Assembly: GCF_020329485.1 (NCBI RefSeq)
Contig: NZ_JAGKJI010000025.1
Coordinates: 29,208-93,207 of the forward strand
Direction: 5' to 3'
Length of the DNA: 64,000 nt
Origin: Bradyrhizobium cenepequi
GTDB taxonomy: Bacteria; Pseudomonadota; Alphaproteobacteria; Rhizobiales; Xanthobacteraceae
In this document: positions 9,578 to 17,345 of the stretch, piece after piece
Numbering within the stretch: position 1 is the stretch's first letter
How the letters are laid out: each line of letters starts with the position of its first letter
Position numbers and translations under genes: made by a program
The notes under the pieces: model-generated
Told to the model about the DNA's origin: nothing
Seen by the model: only the letters and a program-made list of their open reading frames with translations
The model's database searches: none

Positions 9578-9663
9578 ATCGAGTTTTCTATTTCCGATCT
9601 ATCTCCGAAGTCGGACATGCAGGGTATTCGGCTGAGCCTTTGGCCTCTGAGACCAACATCCTG
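9578..9663 (+). repeat. Direct repeat copy 2 (about 80 bp)
   Basis: Second copy of the repeat at 8821-8897, starting 27 bases after the ACT-domain frame ends. Shared blocks include ATCGAGTTTTCTATTTC and GAAGTCGGACATGCAGG. Relative to copy 1 it carries a short insertion around GGCCTCTGAGACC. Confidence 0.7.
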
Positions 9664-9716
9664 CTTTCGCAGCCGCCTGCTTCGCTTCGAGTGCAACGGT
9701 GATTTGGATGTTTGGC

Positions 9717-10229
9717 TGCGACAAATCAACCCGACGGGCAAATCACCAAAAGTCTGTCCATCCCTCGCGCGAAAAACATTCCGCTTCCGTCGTCGGGCAA
9801 ATCAGCACTATTAATCCGCGCGTCTCACCCGAATGAGGGGCGGCTCGCGATCGTCACGAACGTTGCGGTGAGATGCGGTGGACGCGGGTGTTGCGACTGA
9901 CGAGCGCGGCATCAGCGGACGGCGAAGTCGTGTGGTTCTGGCGCCCCGACGCTGGCGCTAAGTTCGCGGAGCTGATCTGCGAGTGACGGTGGCAAGAAAG
10001 CCCGGTCACCGGGAAGAGCACGAAGTAAGCCGTAAACCACTGCGCAGGGAAAGCCGGTGTTGCTCCGGTTGACCTGTGGTCCTACCCCCGTGCTTTTTGT
10101 TGCACGGGGCCCACGGGTGCAACCGGCACCCGGCTTTCCCTGCGCCCTCTATCTTCCAGGAGGGTGAAGACGATGCAAAGCTCGGACGCAAAGCGCCGCG
10201 AGAACGTACACTCACATCCGCTTCGCTGT
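9717..10229 (+). repeat. Dispersed 0.5-kb repeat, copy A (inverted copy at 61001-61517)
   Basis: This segment recurs in reverse orientation at 61001-61517 with high similarity across the whole length, including CGACAAATCAACCCGACGGG at the left end and GATGCAAAGCTCGG near the right. Short frames are present but differ in reading frame and length between copies. I therefore read it as noncoding repetitive DNA, not a gene. It contains the 104-nt hairpin at 10042-10145. Spurious hypothetical proteins are often annotated over similar repeats in Bradyrhizobium genomes. Confidence 0.82.
10042..10145. repeat. 104-nt long hairpin inside repeat copy A
   Basis: Arms GCGCAGGGAAAGCCGG (10042-10057) and CCGGCTTTCCCTGCGC (10130-10145) are exactly complementary. 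Inside, CCGGTTGACCTGTGG pairs imperfectly with CCCACGGGTGCAACCGG, and the apex is CCCCGTGC-TTTTTGTT-GCACGGGG. The element is perfectly conserved in length in the other copy (61081-61184). As RNA it would fold on either strand. Function unknown. Confidence 0.75.
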
Positions 10230-10256
10230 TTGACATTTGAATCAGAACCAACCCCA

Positions 10257-10381
10257 CGTCGTCCCGGCCTTGAGCCGGGACCCATAACCACAGGCATTTG
10301 TGATGTGCTCCGCCACAACCGCTTGCTCGCGCCACAACAACTGCCTGTGGTTATGGGTCCTCGCTTTCGCGAGGACGACGC
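10257..10381. repeat. Palindromic intergenic repeat (GTCCCGG...GGGACCCATAACCACAGG family)
   Basis: Outer arms read CGTCGTCCCGG on the left and GAGGACGACG on the right. The inner arms ACCCATAACCACAGGCA (10280-10296) and TGCCTGTGGTTATGGGT (10342-10358) are perfectly complementary. It sits between the 0.5-kb repeat and the next palindrome, where the 61-kb copy has no such element, so it appears to be an insertion. Confidence 0.75.
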
Positions 10382-10402
10382 CAGCGCTGCTATTGCCACA
10401 GT

Positions 10403-10488
10403 CGTAGGATGGGTAGAGCGCAGCGAAACCCATCATCGCGCGGCTTGCTCCATCGCGATGGGTTTCGCTGCGCTCTACCCATCCTACG
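10403..10488. repeat. Palindromic repeat, GTAGGATGGGTAGAGCG family, copy 1
   Basis: Two perfectly complementary 32-base arms at 10403-10434 and 10457-10488, starting CGTAGGATGGGTAGAGCG, with a 22-base centre. A second member lies at 60904-60989. In both places it neighbours the 0.5-kb repeat. Confidence 0.85.
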
Positions 10489-10506
10489 GCACTGCTCGCG
10501 AGTCGC

Positions 10507-11013
10507 TCAGTCCTTGCGAAGAAACACGTAGTCCGCGGAGTAGGGCGCGCTATGGGTCGAACCGGCCTTGTCGCACGCTCCCTCGAGAATGCCGCCCACC
10601 GTGTTGATCCGCTGCACCGTCGTGACACCGGTCAGCGTGCCGCTGCCGCGCCGCGAAATCACGTTGAGCCTGAGCCAGGGAATGTCGTTCGGTGTCGCGC
10701 CCGGCGTATTGCCGGAAGCCCTGCCCAGCACGACGCTGCCGTCGACATGCTCCCAGTTCGGTCCGGCATAGTGGCGGCCGACAGTCCTGCCTTCGGCCAT
10801 CAGCGTTGCGATCGGTTCGCGAAACGCCCAGGTCAGCTTGCCTTCGACGCCAGCCTTGCACTCGTAGACCTGCGCGCCTTCGGCGTGAACGCTGAGCACG
10901 ACCGCTTCCCCCGGCGCCGCGATGGCGTCGGGGAGGGGTGTTTCAGCGCGCACGCTGACCATCGTGCCCGACAGCACCAGCAATGCGAGCGCAGCTTTCC
11001 CGGGGAGCGGCAT
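10507..11013 (-). CDS. DUF3455 domain-containing exported protein
   Basis: About 168 residues with a Sec signal peptide (residues 1-23, ending VRAE). The remainder matches the DUF3455 family, with QVYECKAG, a TWAFREPIATL segment and HYAGPNWEHVDGSVVLGR in the expected order, ending near YSADYVFLRK. I chose the ATG at MPLPGKAA directly before the hydrophobic core; a TTG 12 codons upstream is an alternative. Only two conserved cysteines remain after the signal, one in YECKAG and one in EGACDKAG. Function of the family is unknown. It lies downstream of icd on the same strand, about 50 bases away. Confidence 0.8.
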   Translation of the reverse strand: MPLPGKAALALLVLSGTMVSVRAETPLPDAIAAPGEAVVLSVHAEGAQVYECKAGVEGKLTWAFREPIATLMAEGRTVGRHYAGPNWEHVDGSVVLGRASGNTPGATPNDIPWLRLNVISRRGSGTLTGVTTVQRINTVGGILEGACDKAGSTHSAPYSADYVFLRKD

Positions 11014-11064
11014 GGTCAGTCTCCACACGTAATCCCCGGGAAGGGGCAAAGCCCGGGAGGCGGC

Positions 11065-12279
11065 CTATCCCGCCATCGCCTTGTTGAGGTTGTCGGCGAC
11101 CTTGTCGAGGAAGCCGGTGGTGGAGAGCCAGCGCTGGTCGGCGCCGACCAGGAGCGCGAGGTCCTTCGTCATGTAGCCGTCCTCGACGGTCTGCACGCAG
11201 ACCTTTTCCAGCGTGTCGGCGAACTTCGCAAGCGCGGGGTTGTTGTCGAGCTTGGCGCGATGGGCGAGGCCCCGCGTCCACGCGAAGATCGAGGCGATGG
11301 AGTTGGTCGAGGTCTCCTTGCCCTTCTGATGCTCGCGGTAGTGCCGGGTCACCGTGCCGTGGGCGGCCTCGGCTTCCATGGTCTTGCCATCGGGCGTCAT
11401 GAGGACGGAGGTCATCAGGCCAAGCGAGCCGTAGCCCTGGGCGACCGTGTCGGATTGCACGTCGCCGTCGTAGTTCTTGCAGGCCCAGACGTAGCCGCCA
11501 GACCACTTGAGCGCGGCAGCGACCATGTCGTCGATCAGGCGGTGCTCGTAGGTAAGCTTCTTGGCCTCGAATTGCGACTTGAACTCGTTGTCGAAAATCT
11601 CCTGGAAGATGTCCTTGAAGCGGCCGTCATAGACCTTGAGGATCGTGTTCTTGGTCGAGAGATAGACCGGATAGCCGCGCGCCAGGCCCATGTTGAAGGA
11701 GGCGCGGGCGAAGTCCGCGATGGACTCGTCGAGATTGTACATCTCCATGGCGACGCCGGCGCCAGGCGCCTTGAACACCTCCTTCTCGATCACGGTGCCA
11801 TCTTCACCGACGAACTTCAGCGACAGCGTGCCCTTGCCCGGGAACCTGATGTCGGTGGCGCGATACTGGTCGCCAAATGCGTGACGGCCGATGATGATCG
11901 GCTTGGTCCAGCCCGGCACGAGGCGTGGCACGTTCTTGCAGATGATCGGCTCGCGGAACACCACGCCGCCGAGGATGTTGCGGATGGTGCCGTTCGGCGA
12001 CTTCCACATTTCCTTGAGGCCGAACTCCTTCACCCGGGCCTCGTCCGGGGTGATGGTGGCGCATTTGACGCCGACGCCGACCTTCTTGATCGCTTCCGCC
12101 GCGTCGATCGTGACCTTGTCGTTGGTCTTGTCGCGGTATTCCATCCCCAGGTCGAAATACATCAGGTTGATATCAAGGAACGGATGGATCAACTTGTCCT
12201 TGATGTACTGCCAGATGATCCGGGTCATCTCGTCGCCATCGAGTTCGACGACGGGGTTGGTCACCTTGATTTTTGCCAT
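11065..12279 (-). CDS. icd: NADP-dependent isocitrate dehydrogenase
   Basis: Converts isocitrate to 2-oxoglutarate with reduction of NADP in the TCA cycle; cytoplasmic homodimer. The 404-residue protein begins MAKIKVTNPVVELDGDEMTRIIW, the hallmark of the eukaryote-like alphaproteobacterial type, and contains the substrate-binding YDGRFKDIFQ and NYDGDVQSD regions and the TVTRHYREHQKG segment. Length is normal for the family. Nothing is broken. Promoter not clear in the 370-bp gap upstream. Confidence 0.97.
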   Translation of the reverse strand: MAKIKVTNPVVELDGDEMTRIIWQYIKDKLIHPFLDINLMYFDLGMEYRDKTNDKVTIDAAEAIKKVGVGVKCATITPDEARVKEFGLKEMWKSPNGTIRNILGGVVFREPIICKNVPRLVPGWTKPIIIGRHAFGDQYRATDIRFPGKGTLSLKFVGEDGTVIEKEVFKAPGAGVAMEMYNLDESIADFARASFNMGLARGYPVYLSTKNTILKVYDGRFKDIFQEIFDNEFKSQFEAKKLTYEHRLIDDMVAAALKWSGGYVWACKNYDGDVQSDTVAQGYGSLGLMTSVLMTPDGKTMEAEAAHGTVTRHYREHQKGKETSTNSIASIFAWTRGLAHRAKLDNNPALAKFADTLEKVCVQTVEDGYMTKDLALLVGADQRWLSTTGFLDKVADNLNKAMAG

Positions 12280-12650
12280 GGGAATAGGGCCTCTTGGGGA
12301 ACAGCGCGCTTTCGGGCGCGACTAGCTGAATATGCTCCGGGCCTATAGCACCGGGAAAGCGCCGGCGGAAGCCAAGGGGTTATGCAGTTTCGGCTCATCC
12401 TTTAGCCGAGAATGCTGCCGTTATGCCCCATTGCTTCGATGGCACCGGAAGAGCCGAAAGAGCGCCGCGAGGCTCGCGCCTTGAGGTTTCGGATGAAGAT
12501 TCAAGAACGCCCGTAAGGCCATTATTCCGCTTGAGAAATTTGCGGCCGCGGGGCAATCCGGGCCGGGCCAGGAAACTTGGCGGTCTGATTGAAGTTCTTC
12601 AGGACCTGAATCAGAGTCTTCAGAAGTTGAATCAGGAAGCGAAGCTTAAG
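12280..12650. other. Divergent gap between icd and the methyltransferase gene
   Basis: About 370 bases that must hold both promoters. The plus-strand frame of the methyltransferase stays open back to 12423, so an extended N terminus cannot be excluded. Near 12595-12635 there is a degenerate tandem repeat (CTTCAGGACCTGAATCAG then CTTCAGAAGTTGAATCAG). No confident promoter seen. Confidence 0.4.
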
Positions 12651-13844
12651 ATGTCCGGCACTGACAAGACCAAGACCGGCCACGACCTCAGGGGTCCCGT
12701 GGTGATCCTGGTCGAGCCGCAGCTTGGCGAGAATATCGGGATGGCGGCGCGCGCGATGGGCAATTTCGCGCTGTCGCGGCTCCGGCTGGTGAATCCCCGC
12801 GACGGCTGGCCGAACGTCGCCGCGCAGCGTGCCGCCGCCGGGGCCGACCATATTCTCGACCATGTCGAGCTGTTCGACACGGTCACTGAGGCGGTCGCCG
12901 ACCTCGATCTCCTGTTCGCAGCCACCGCCCGGGCCCATGACCAGGCCAAGCCGGTGATTGGGCCGGATGCGGCAGCCCGCGAGATCGTGGCGAATATCGC
13001 CGCCAGTGGTGAGACCGGGATCCTGTTCGGCCGGGAGCGCTGGGGGCTGACCAATGAGGAGGTCGCGCTCGCCGACCGCATCGTCACCTTTCCGGTCAAT
13101 CCCGGCTTCGCCTCGCTGAACCTCGCCCAGGCGGTGCTGCTGGTGGGCTATGAGTGGTTCAAGCTCTCGACCGCGGGCGTGCTGCCGTTCGCGATGCCCG
13201 AGCGATCCGAGCGTGCCTCCCAGCACCAGGTCCAGGCCTTCTTCGACAATCTGGTCGCCGAGCTCGACAAGGTCGAGTTCCTGCGGCCGGCCGAGAAGCG
13301 CGACACCATGCTGGTCAACCTGCGCAACATCTTCACCCGGATGGAGCCGACCAAGCAGGACATGCATACCCTGCACGGCGTGATCATGGCGATCGCCGAG
13401 GGACGCAAGGGGCCGGCCAAGGGCGGGGTGCTCGACGGCGAGCAGGCGACCCGGCTCCGGGCGCTCCTGGCCGAGCAGGGACAGGGCGGCCCCTCGGCGG
13501 ACGCCAGCAGCACCGTGCGCGGGCTGGCGCGGCTGCTCCGCCGCAACCCGACCGACGCCGAGCGCATCCTGTGGCAGGCGCTGACCAAGGATCGCCGCTT
13601 CGCCGGCCTGTTCAAGCGCCAGACCCCGGTCGGGCGCCATATTCCCGATTTCGTCTCCTTCATCCAGCGGATCGCGATCGAACTGGAAAACCCTGAGGAG
13701 AACGAGACCATCGTGGCCGACCGCGCTAAGCGTCGGGAATGGTTGGAGGAGCGCGGCTATCGCGTGCTCAACATGCGCGCGGCTGATGTGGAGCGCGATC
13801 TGGCCGGAGAGCTGGACCGGCTGCAGGGCGCGATGAAAGTTTAG
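12651..13844 (+). CDS. TrmJ-like RNA methyltransferase fused to a DUF559 endonuclease-like domain
   Basis: About 397 residues. The first 240 form a SpoU/TrmH-class SPOUT methyltransferase: VILVEPQLGENIGMAARAM at the start, the AdoMet-knot motifs ILFGRERWGLTNEE and SLNLAQAVLLVGYE. It probably 2'-O-methylates tRNA position 32, as TrmJ does. From about residue 285 a DUF559 (vsr-like, PD-(D/E)XK fold) domain follows: NPTDAERILWQAL, FKRQTPVGRHIPDFVSF, IAIELENPEENE, WLEERGYRVLNM. The usual IELDGGQH motif is changed to IELENPEEN, so nuclease activity is doubtful. Start chosen at MSGTDK, after AGGAAG; the frame is open upstream. It overlaps the activator gene by 4 bases, tail to tail. Confidence 0.85.
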   Translation: MSGTDKTKTGHDLRGPVVILVEPQLGENIGMAARAMGNFALSRLRLVNPRDGWPNVAAQRAAAGADHILDHVELFDTVTEAVADLDLLFAATARAHDQAKPVIGPDAAAREIVANIAASGETGILFGRERWGLTNEEVALADRIVTFPVNPGFASLNLAQAVLLVGYEWFKLSTAGVLPFAMPERSERASQHQVQAFFDNLVAELDKVEFLRPAEKRDTMLVNLRNIFTRMEPTKQDMHTLHGVIMAIAEGRKGPAKGGVLDGEQATRLRALLAEQGQGGPSADASSTVRGLARLLRRNPTDAERILWQALTKDRRFAGLFKRQTPVGRHIPDFVSFIQRIAIELENPEENETIVADRAKRREWLEERGYRVLNMRAADVERDLAGELDRLQGAMKV

Positions 13845-15763
13845 CTCGGCGCGCCGTGCCGCCCGGCGATTCCCAGCGCCTTGATCCGGGAGGCCAGCGT
13901 GGTCGGCTTGATGTCGAGCAGTTCGGCTGCACCGCCCGGCCCGAACACCTTGCCGGCGCAGGCCTCGAGCGCCGCGACGATGTTGGTGCGCTCGTGATCG
14001 CGCAGTTCCGCCGCGGTCATCACCTTGGGGCGCACATCGGTCTTCACGCGGGCCGAGCCCGCCAAGGCCTGGCTGCCGGATGCATCGGGCAGGTCGATGC
14101 GCAGCCGGCCGTTCTGGGCAAGGATCGCCGCTCGCTCGATCACGTTCTGCAATTCGCGGACATTGCCCGGCCAGTCGTAGCGCGCGAGCCGCCTGGCGTC
14201 GCCTTCCGACAGGCGCAGATCGGATTTCAGTGCCTTGCTTTCGCTCATCAGGAAATGCTGCGCCAACAGCGGGATGTCCTCGCGCCGCTCGCGTAACGGC
14301 ACCGACTCGATCGGAAATACGTTGAGGCGGAAATAGAGATCCTCGCGAAACCGGCCGCGCTGCACCTCCTGCTTGAGGTCGCGGTTGGTGGCGGCGATCA
14401 GCCGCACATCGACGGTGCGGGTGCGCTCCTCGCCGACGCGCTCGAAATTGCCCTCCTGCAGCACGCGCAACAATTTACCCTGCAGCTCCAGCGGGATCTC
14501 GCCGACTTCGTCGAGAAACAGCGTACCGCCATCGGCCAGCTCGAACCGGCCGATGCGGTCGCGCGTCGCACCTGTGAAGGCGCCGCGGACATGGCCGAAG
14601 AACTCGCTCTCGAACAGTTCGCGCGGGATCGCCGCGCAGTTGACGCGGATCAGCGGCCGGTCGGAGCGGCTGCTGGCTTCATGGATGGCGCGCGCGATCA
14701 ACTCCTTGCCGGTGCCGGATTCGCCGGTGATCATCACCGCCGCTGACGTGGGCGCCACCAGCTTGACCTGGCGCAGCGTCTTCTGGATCGCCTCGCTCCG
14801 GCCGATGATGCCGCGCGGATTGGTCTCGATCCGGATTTCTTCCTGCAGGTAGGCGTTTTCCAGCTCCAGCCGCTCGCGCAGGCGATCCACCTCAGCAAGC
14901 GCGGCGTGCAGCTTCTCGTCCGCCTCGCGCCGCTGGCTGACGTCGCGAAACACCACGACGGCGCCGACCACAACGCTGCGGTCGCGGATCGGCGTCGAGG
15001 TGTACTCGACCCACACCGGCGAGCCGTCCTTGCGCCAGAACACTTCGCTATCGACCTGGTGCACGGCGCCATCGCGGAACGCCGCATAGATCGGGCAGTC
15101 ATGATCGGGGTAGTGCCGCCCGTCATGATGAGTGTGATGGACGATCGGGTGGATCTCCTTGCCCACCAGTTCCTCGGCGGTCCAGCCCAGCATCCGCTCG
15201 GCGGCCGGGTTGACGAAGGTGGTCTTTCCTTCCGCGTTGACGCCATAGATGCCTTCGCCGGCGGCGCGCAGAATCAACTGGTTCTCGCGCTCGATGTCCT
15301 GGAACACGCGCTCGACCCGCTGCCAGGTGGCAATGCCGCTGCGCATGTGATCCTCGGCAGCGGCATCGACGTAGCGGCGGCGGCGGGCGTCGAGGTCGCT
15401 CATCGTGAGCAGCATCAGCGTGCGCCCGTCCTGCGGCACCACGCAGCCGGCATATTCGATCCGAAGATTCTGCCCGGTCGCATGGCGCGGCGTCAGCGCA
15501 TTGGTCCAATACGCGCCTTTGTCGAGCACCGCCTGGGTGAAGACGATCAGGGCCGGCAATTGGCCCGCATGCAGCGCGCTGACCTTGGTCTGACGCAGCA
15601 GCGCGCGGTCGTAGCCGAGCAGGGTGCAGGCGGCGGGATTGGCGTCGAGGATCACGTCGGCATGCGGATCGAGCAGCAGCGTTGGCTCGACCGAGCATTC
15701 GAAGGTGGCGGCGCGCAGGTCTGCGTCCTGCGCGCTCGCCGTCGCGCTGAGAGCCAGGTCCAT
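13841..15763 (-). CDS. Sigma-54-dependent PAS-domain transcriptional activator
   Basis: 640-residue enhancer-binding protein. Two PAS domains (about 20-125 and 165-285), a short coiled coil, then the AAA+ domain: Walker A GESGTGKE, the sigma-54 contact motif GAFTGA, Walker B GTLFLDEVGEI and arginine finger region RFREDLYFRLNVF. The C terminus is a Fis-type helix-turn-helix (about 590-635, ELLDIKPTTLASRIKALGI). There is no phospho-receiver domain, so a small molecule or redox signal sensed by the PAS domains is likely. The gene is divergent from the cyanate operon, whose promoter is of the sigma-54 type, so this is the likely activator of that operon. Confidence 0.9.
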   Translation of the reverse strand: MDLALSATASAQDADLRAATFECSVEPTLLLDPHADVILDANPAACTLLGYDRALLRQTKVSALHAGQLPALIVFTQAVLDKGAYWTNALTPRHATGQNLRIEYAGCVVPQDGRTLMLLTMSDLDARRRRYVDAAAEDHMRSGIATWQRVERVFQDIERENQLILRAAGEGIYGVNAEGKTTFVNPAAERMLGWTAEELVGKEIHPIVHHTHHDGRHYPDHDCPIYAAFRDGAVHQVDSEVFWRKDGSPVWVEYTSTPIRDRSVVVGAVVVFRDVSQRREADEKLHAALAEVDRLRERLELENAYLQEEIRIETNPRGIIGRSEAIQKTLRQVKLVAPTSAAVMITGESGTGKELIARAIHEASSRSDRPLIRVNCAAIPRELFESEFFGHVRGAFTGATRDRIGRFELADGGTLFLDEVGEIPLELQGKLLRVLQEGNFERVGEERTRTVDVRLIAATNRDLKQEVQRGRFREDLYFRLNVFPIESVPLRERREDIPLLAQHFLMSESKALKSDLRLSEGDARRLARYDWPGNVRELQNVIERAAILAQNGRLRIDLPDASGSQALAGSARVKTDVRPKVMTAAELRDHERTNIVAALEACAGKVFGPGGAAELLDIKPTTLASRIKALGIAGRHGAPS

Positions 15764-15781
15764 TGTGCAGGTGCCCCGAAA

Positions 15782-15819
15782 AATCGTAATTCGATTACGA
15801 TTTCTCGTGTATCACGAGT
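15782..15819. promoter_or_regulatory. Two adjacent inverted repeats: candidate activator-binding sites
   Basis: AAATCGTAA-N5-TTACGATTT (15782-15804) is followed immediately by CTCGTG-TAT-CACGAG (15805-15819). Both are perfect. They end 65 bases before the sigma-54 promoter and start 19 bases from the activator's own start codon, where an enhancer-binding protein would be expected to bind. It could also autoregulate there. Confidence 0.6.
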
Positions 15820-15884
15820 TTTTGTAGTCGCCAAGGCGAGGACAAAAGCCTGCGACATCAATGCCATCGGCTGAAAAAAGAGGC

Positions 15885-15900
15885 TGGCATGGACCTTGCG
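15885..15900 (+). promoter_or_regulatory. Sigma-54 (-24/-12) promoter of the cyanate operon
   Basis: TGGCATGGACCTTGCG matches the sigma-54 consensus TGGCAC-N5-TTGCW, with the invariant GG and GC 12 bases apart. Transcription should begin about 12 bases downstream, leaving a leader of roughly 20-25 bases before the ATG at 15935. Confidence 0.82.
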
Positions 15901-15934
15901 TAAATCAACGGCAACGTCGCGCGCAGGAGGTCCG

Positions 15935-17317
15935 ATGTCCATCTTCGATAATCCGTTCGATCCCGACCGCAATCTTCGCACCGGCTGCAGCTGCGGCCGC
16001 CACATCAGCGAAGCCGAGCACCGGAATGCAGCGCTCGCACTGCGCTGTGAGCCCATGGAAAGCGAGGACCGGCGTTACGAGGGCGTCGTCGCCTCGGCCG
16101 TGATGCGGGCGGTGTTTCCGCAGGACGCGGCCCGGCGCGCCTTTCTGAAGTCAGTCGGCGCGTCCACTGCGCTTGCGGCGCTGTCGCAGTTCTTCCCGAT
16201 TAAGGCGGCGACCGAGGTATTCGCGCAAGGAGCGGCGCCCGAGAAGAAGGACCTCAAGGTCGGCTTCATCCCGATCACCTGCGCAACCCCGATCATCATG
16301 GCGGCGCCGATGGGCTTCTACGCCAAGCACGGATTGAACGTCGACGTGATCAAGACCGCCGGCTGGGCGGTGATCCGCGACAAGACCATCAACAAGGAAT
16401 ACGACGCCGCGCATATGCTGTCGCCGATGCCGCTCGCCATCGCCATGGGCGTCGGCTCCAACCCGCTGCCGTACACGATGCCGGCGGTCGAGAACATCAA
16501 CGGCCAGGCGATCACGCTTGCGATCAAGCACAAGGACAAGCGCAATCCGAAGGACTGGAAGGGCTTCAAATTCGCCGTTCCCTTCGACTATTCGATGCAC
16601 AATTACCTGCTGCGCTACTATCTCGCCGAGCACGGCCTCGATCCCGACGTCGATGTGCAGATCCGCGCGGTGCCGCCGCCGGAGATGGTCGCCAATCTGC
16701 GCGCCGACAATATCGATGGTTTCCTTGGCCCCGATCCGATGAACCAGCGCGCCGTCTATGACGGCGCAGGCTTCATCCACATCCTGACCAAGAATATCTG
16801 GGAAGGCCATCCCTGCTGCGCCTTCGCGGCGTCGAAGGAGTTCGTCACCTCGATGCCGAACACCTATGGCGCGCTCCTGAAATCGATCATCGAGGCGACC
16901 GCGTTCGCGCACAAGGCCGAGAACCGCAAGCAGATCGCGGAAGCGATCTCGCCGGCGAATTACCTGAACCAGCCGCAGGTCGTGCTGGAGCAGATTCTGA
17001 CGGGCACCTTCGCCGATGGCCTCGGCAATGTCGTCACGCAGCCCAACCGCCTCGATTTCGATCCGTTCCCCTGGCAGTCCTTCGCCGTCTGGATAATGAC
17101 CCAGATGAAGCGCTGGGGTCAGATCAAGGGCGACGTCGATTACAAGGCGGTCGCCGAGCAGGTTTATCTCGCCACAGATACCGGCAAGCTGATGGCCGAG
17201 ATGGGGCTCACGCCGCCGCCAACCACGTATAAGTCGTTCGCGGTGATGGGCAAGACGTTCGATCCCACCAAGCCGGACGACTATCTTGCGAGCTTCAGGA
17301 TCAGGAAGGCGTCGTGA
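15935..17317 (+). CDS. ABC transporter substrate-binding protein, NrtA/CmpA type, probably for cyanate
   Basis: 460 residues, NrtA/CmpA/CynA family. The start ATG has a perfect AGGAGG 5 bases upstream and lies just after the predicted transcription start. Unusually, the Tat signal is internal: RRAFLKSVGAS at residues 67-77, preceded by a 60-residue leader with a CSCGRH motif (residues 18-23). The mature part carries LKVGFIPITCATPIIMAAPMG and GFLGPDPMNQRAV, typical of the family. First gene of the operon with permease, ATPase and cynS, which points to cyanate as the ligand rather than nitrate or sulfonate. Confidence 0.85.
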   Translation: MSIFDNPFDPDRNLRTGCSCGRHISEAEHRNAALALRCEPMESEDRRYEGVVASAVMRAVFPQDAARRAFLKSVGASTALAALSQFFPIKAATEVFAQGAAPEKKDLKVGFIPITCATPIIMAAPMGFYAKHGLNVDVIKTAGWAVIRDKTINKEYDAAHMLSPMPLAIAMGVGSNPLPYTMPAVENINGQAITLAIKHKDKRNPKDWKGFKFAVPFDYSMHNYLLRYYLAEHGLDPDVDVQIRAVPPPEMVANLRADNIDGFLGPDPMNQRAVYDGAGFIHILTKNIWEGHPCCAFAASKEFVTSMPNTYGALLKSIIEATAFAHKAENRKQIAEAISPANYLNQPQVVLEQILTGTFADGLGNVVTQPNRLDFDPFPWQSFAVWIMTQMKRWGQIKGDVDYKAVAEQVYLATDTGKLMAEMGLTPPPTTYKSFAVMGKTFDPTKPDDYLASFRIRKAS

Positions 17318-17345
17318 AGGTGCTCCCGCAGAAAGGGAGGAGCAG

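Noticed and set aside
10082..10628. Several short frames over the 0.5-kb repeat and palindromes
   Set aside because: The same DNA at 61 kb does not keep these frames, so they are repeat-derived and not genes.
10552..12348. Long plus-strand frame opposite icd and the DUF3455 gene
   Set aside because: icd is unmistakable on the minus strand.
12522..13640. Minus-strand frame opposite the TrmJ-DUF559 gene
   Set aside because: The plus strand has methyltransferase motifs in order; the minus frame shows none.
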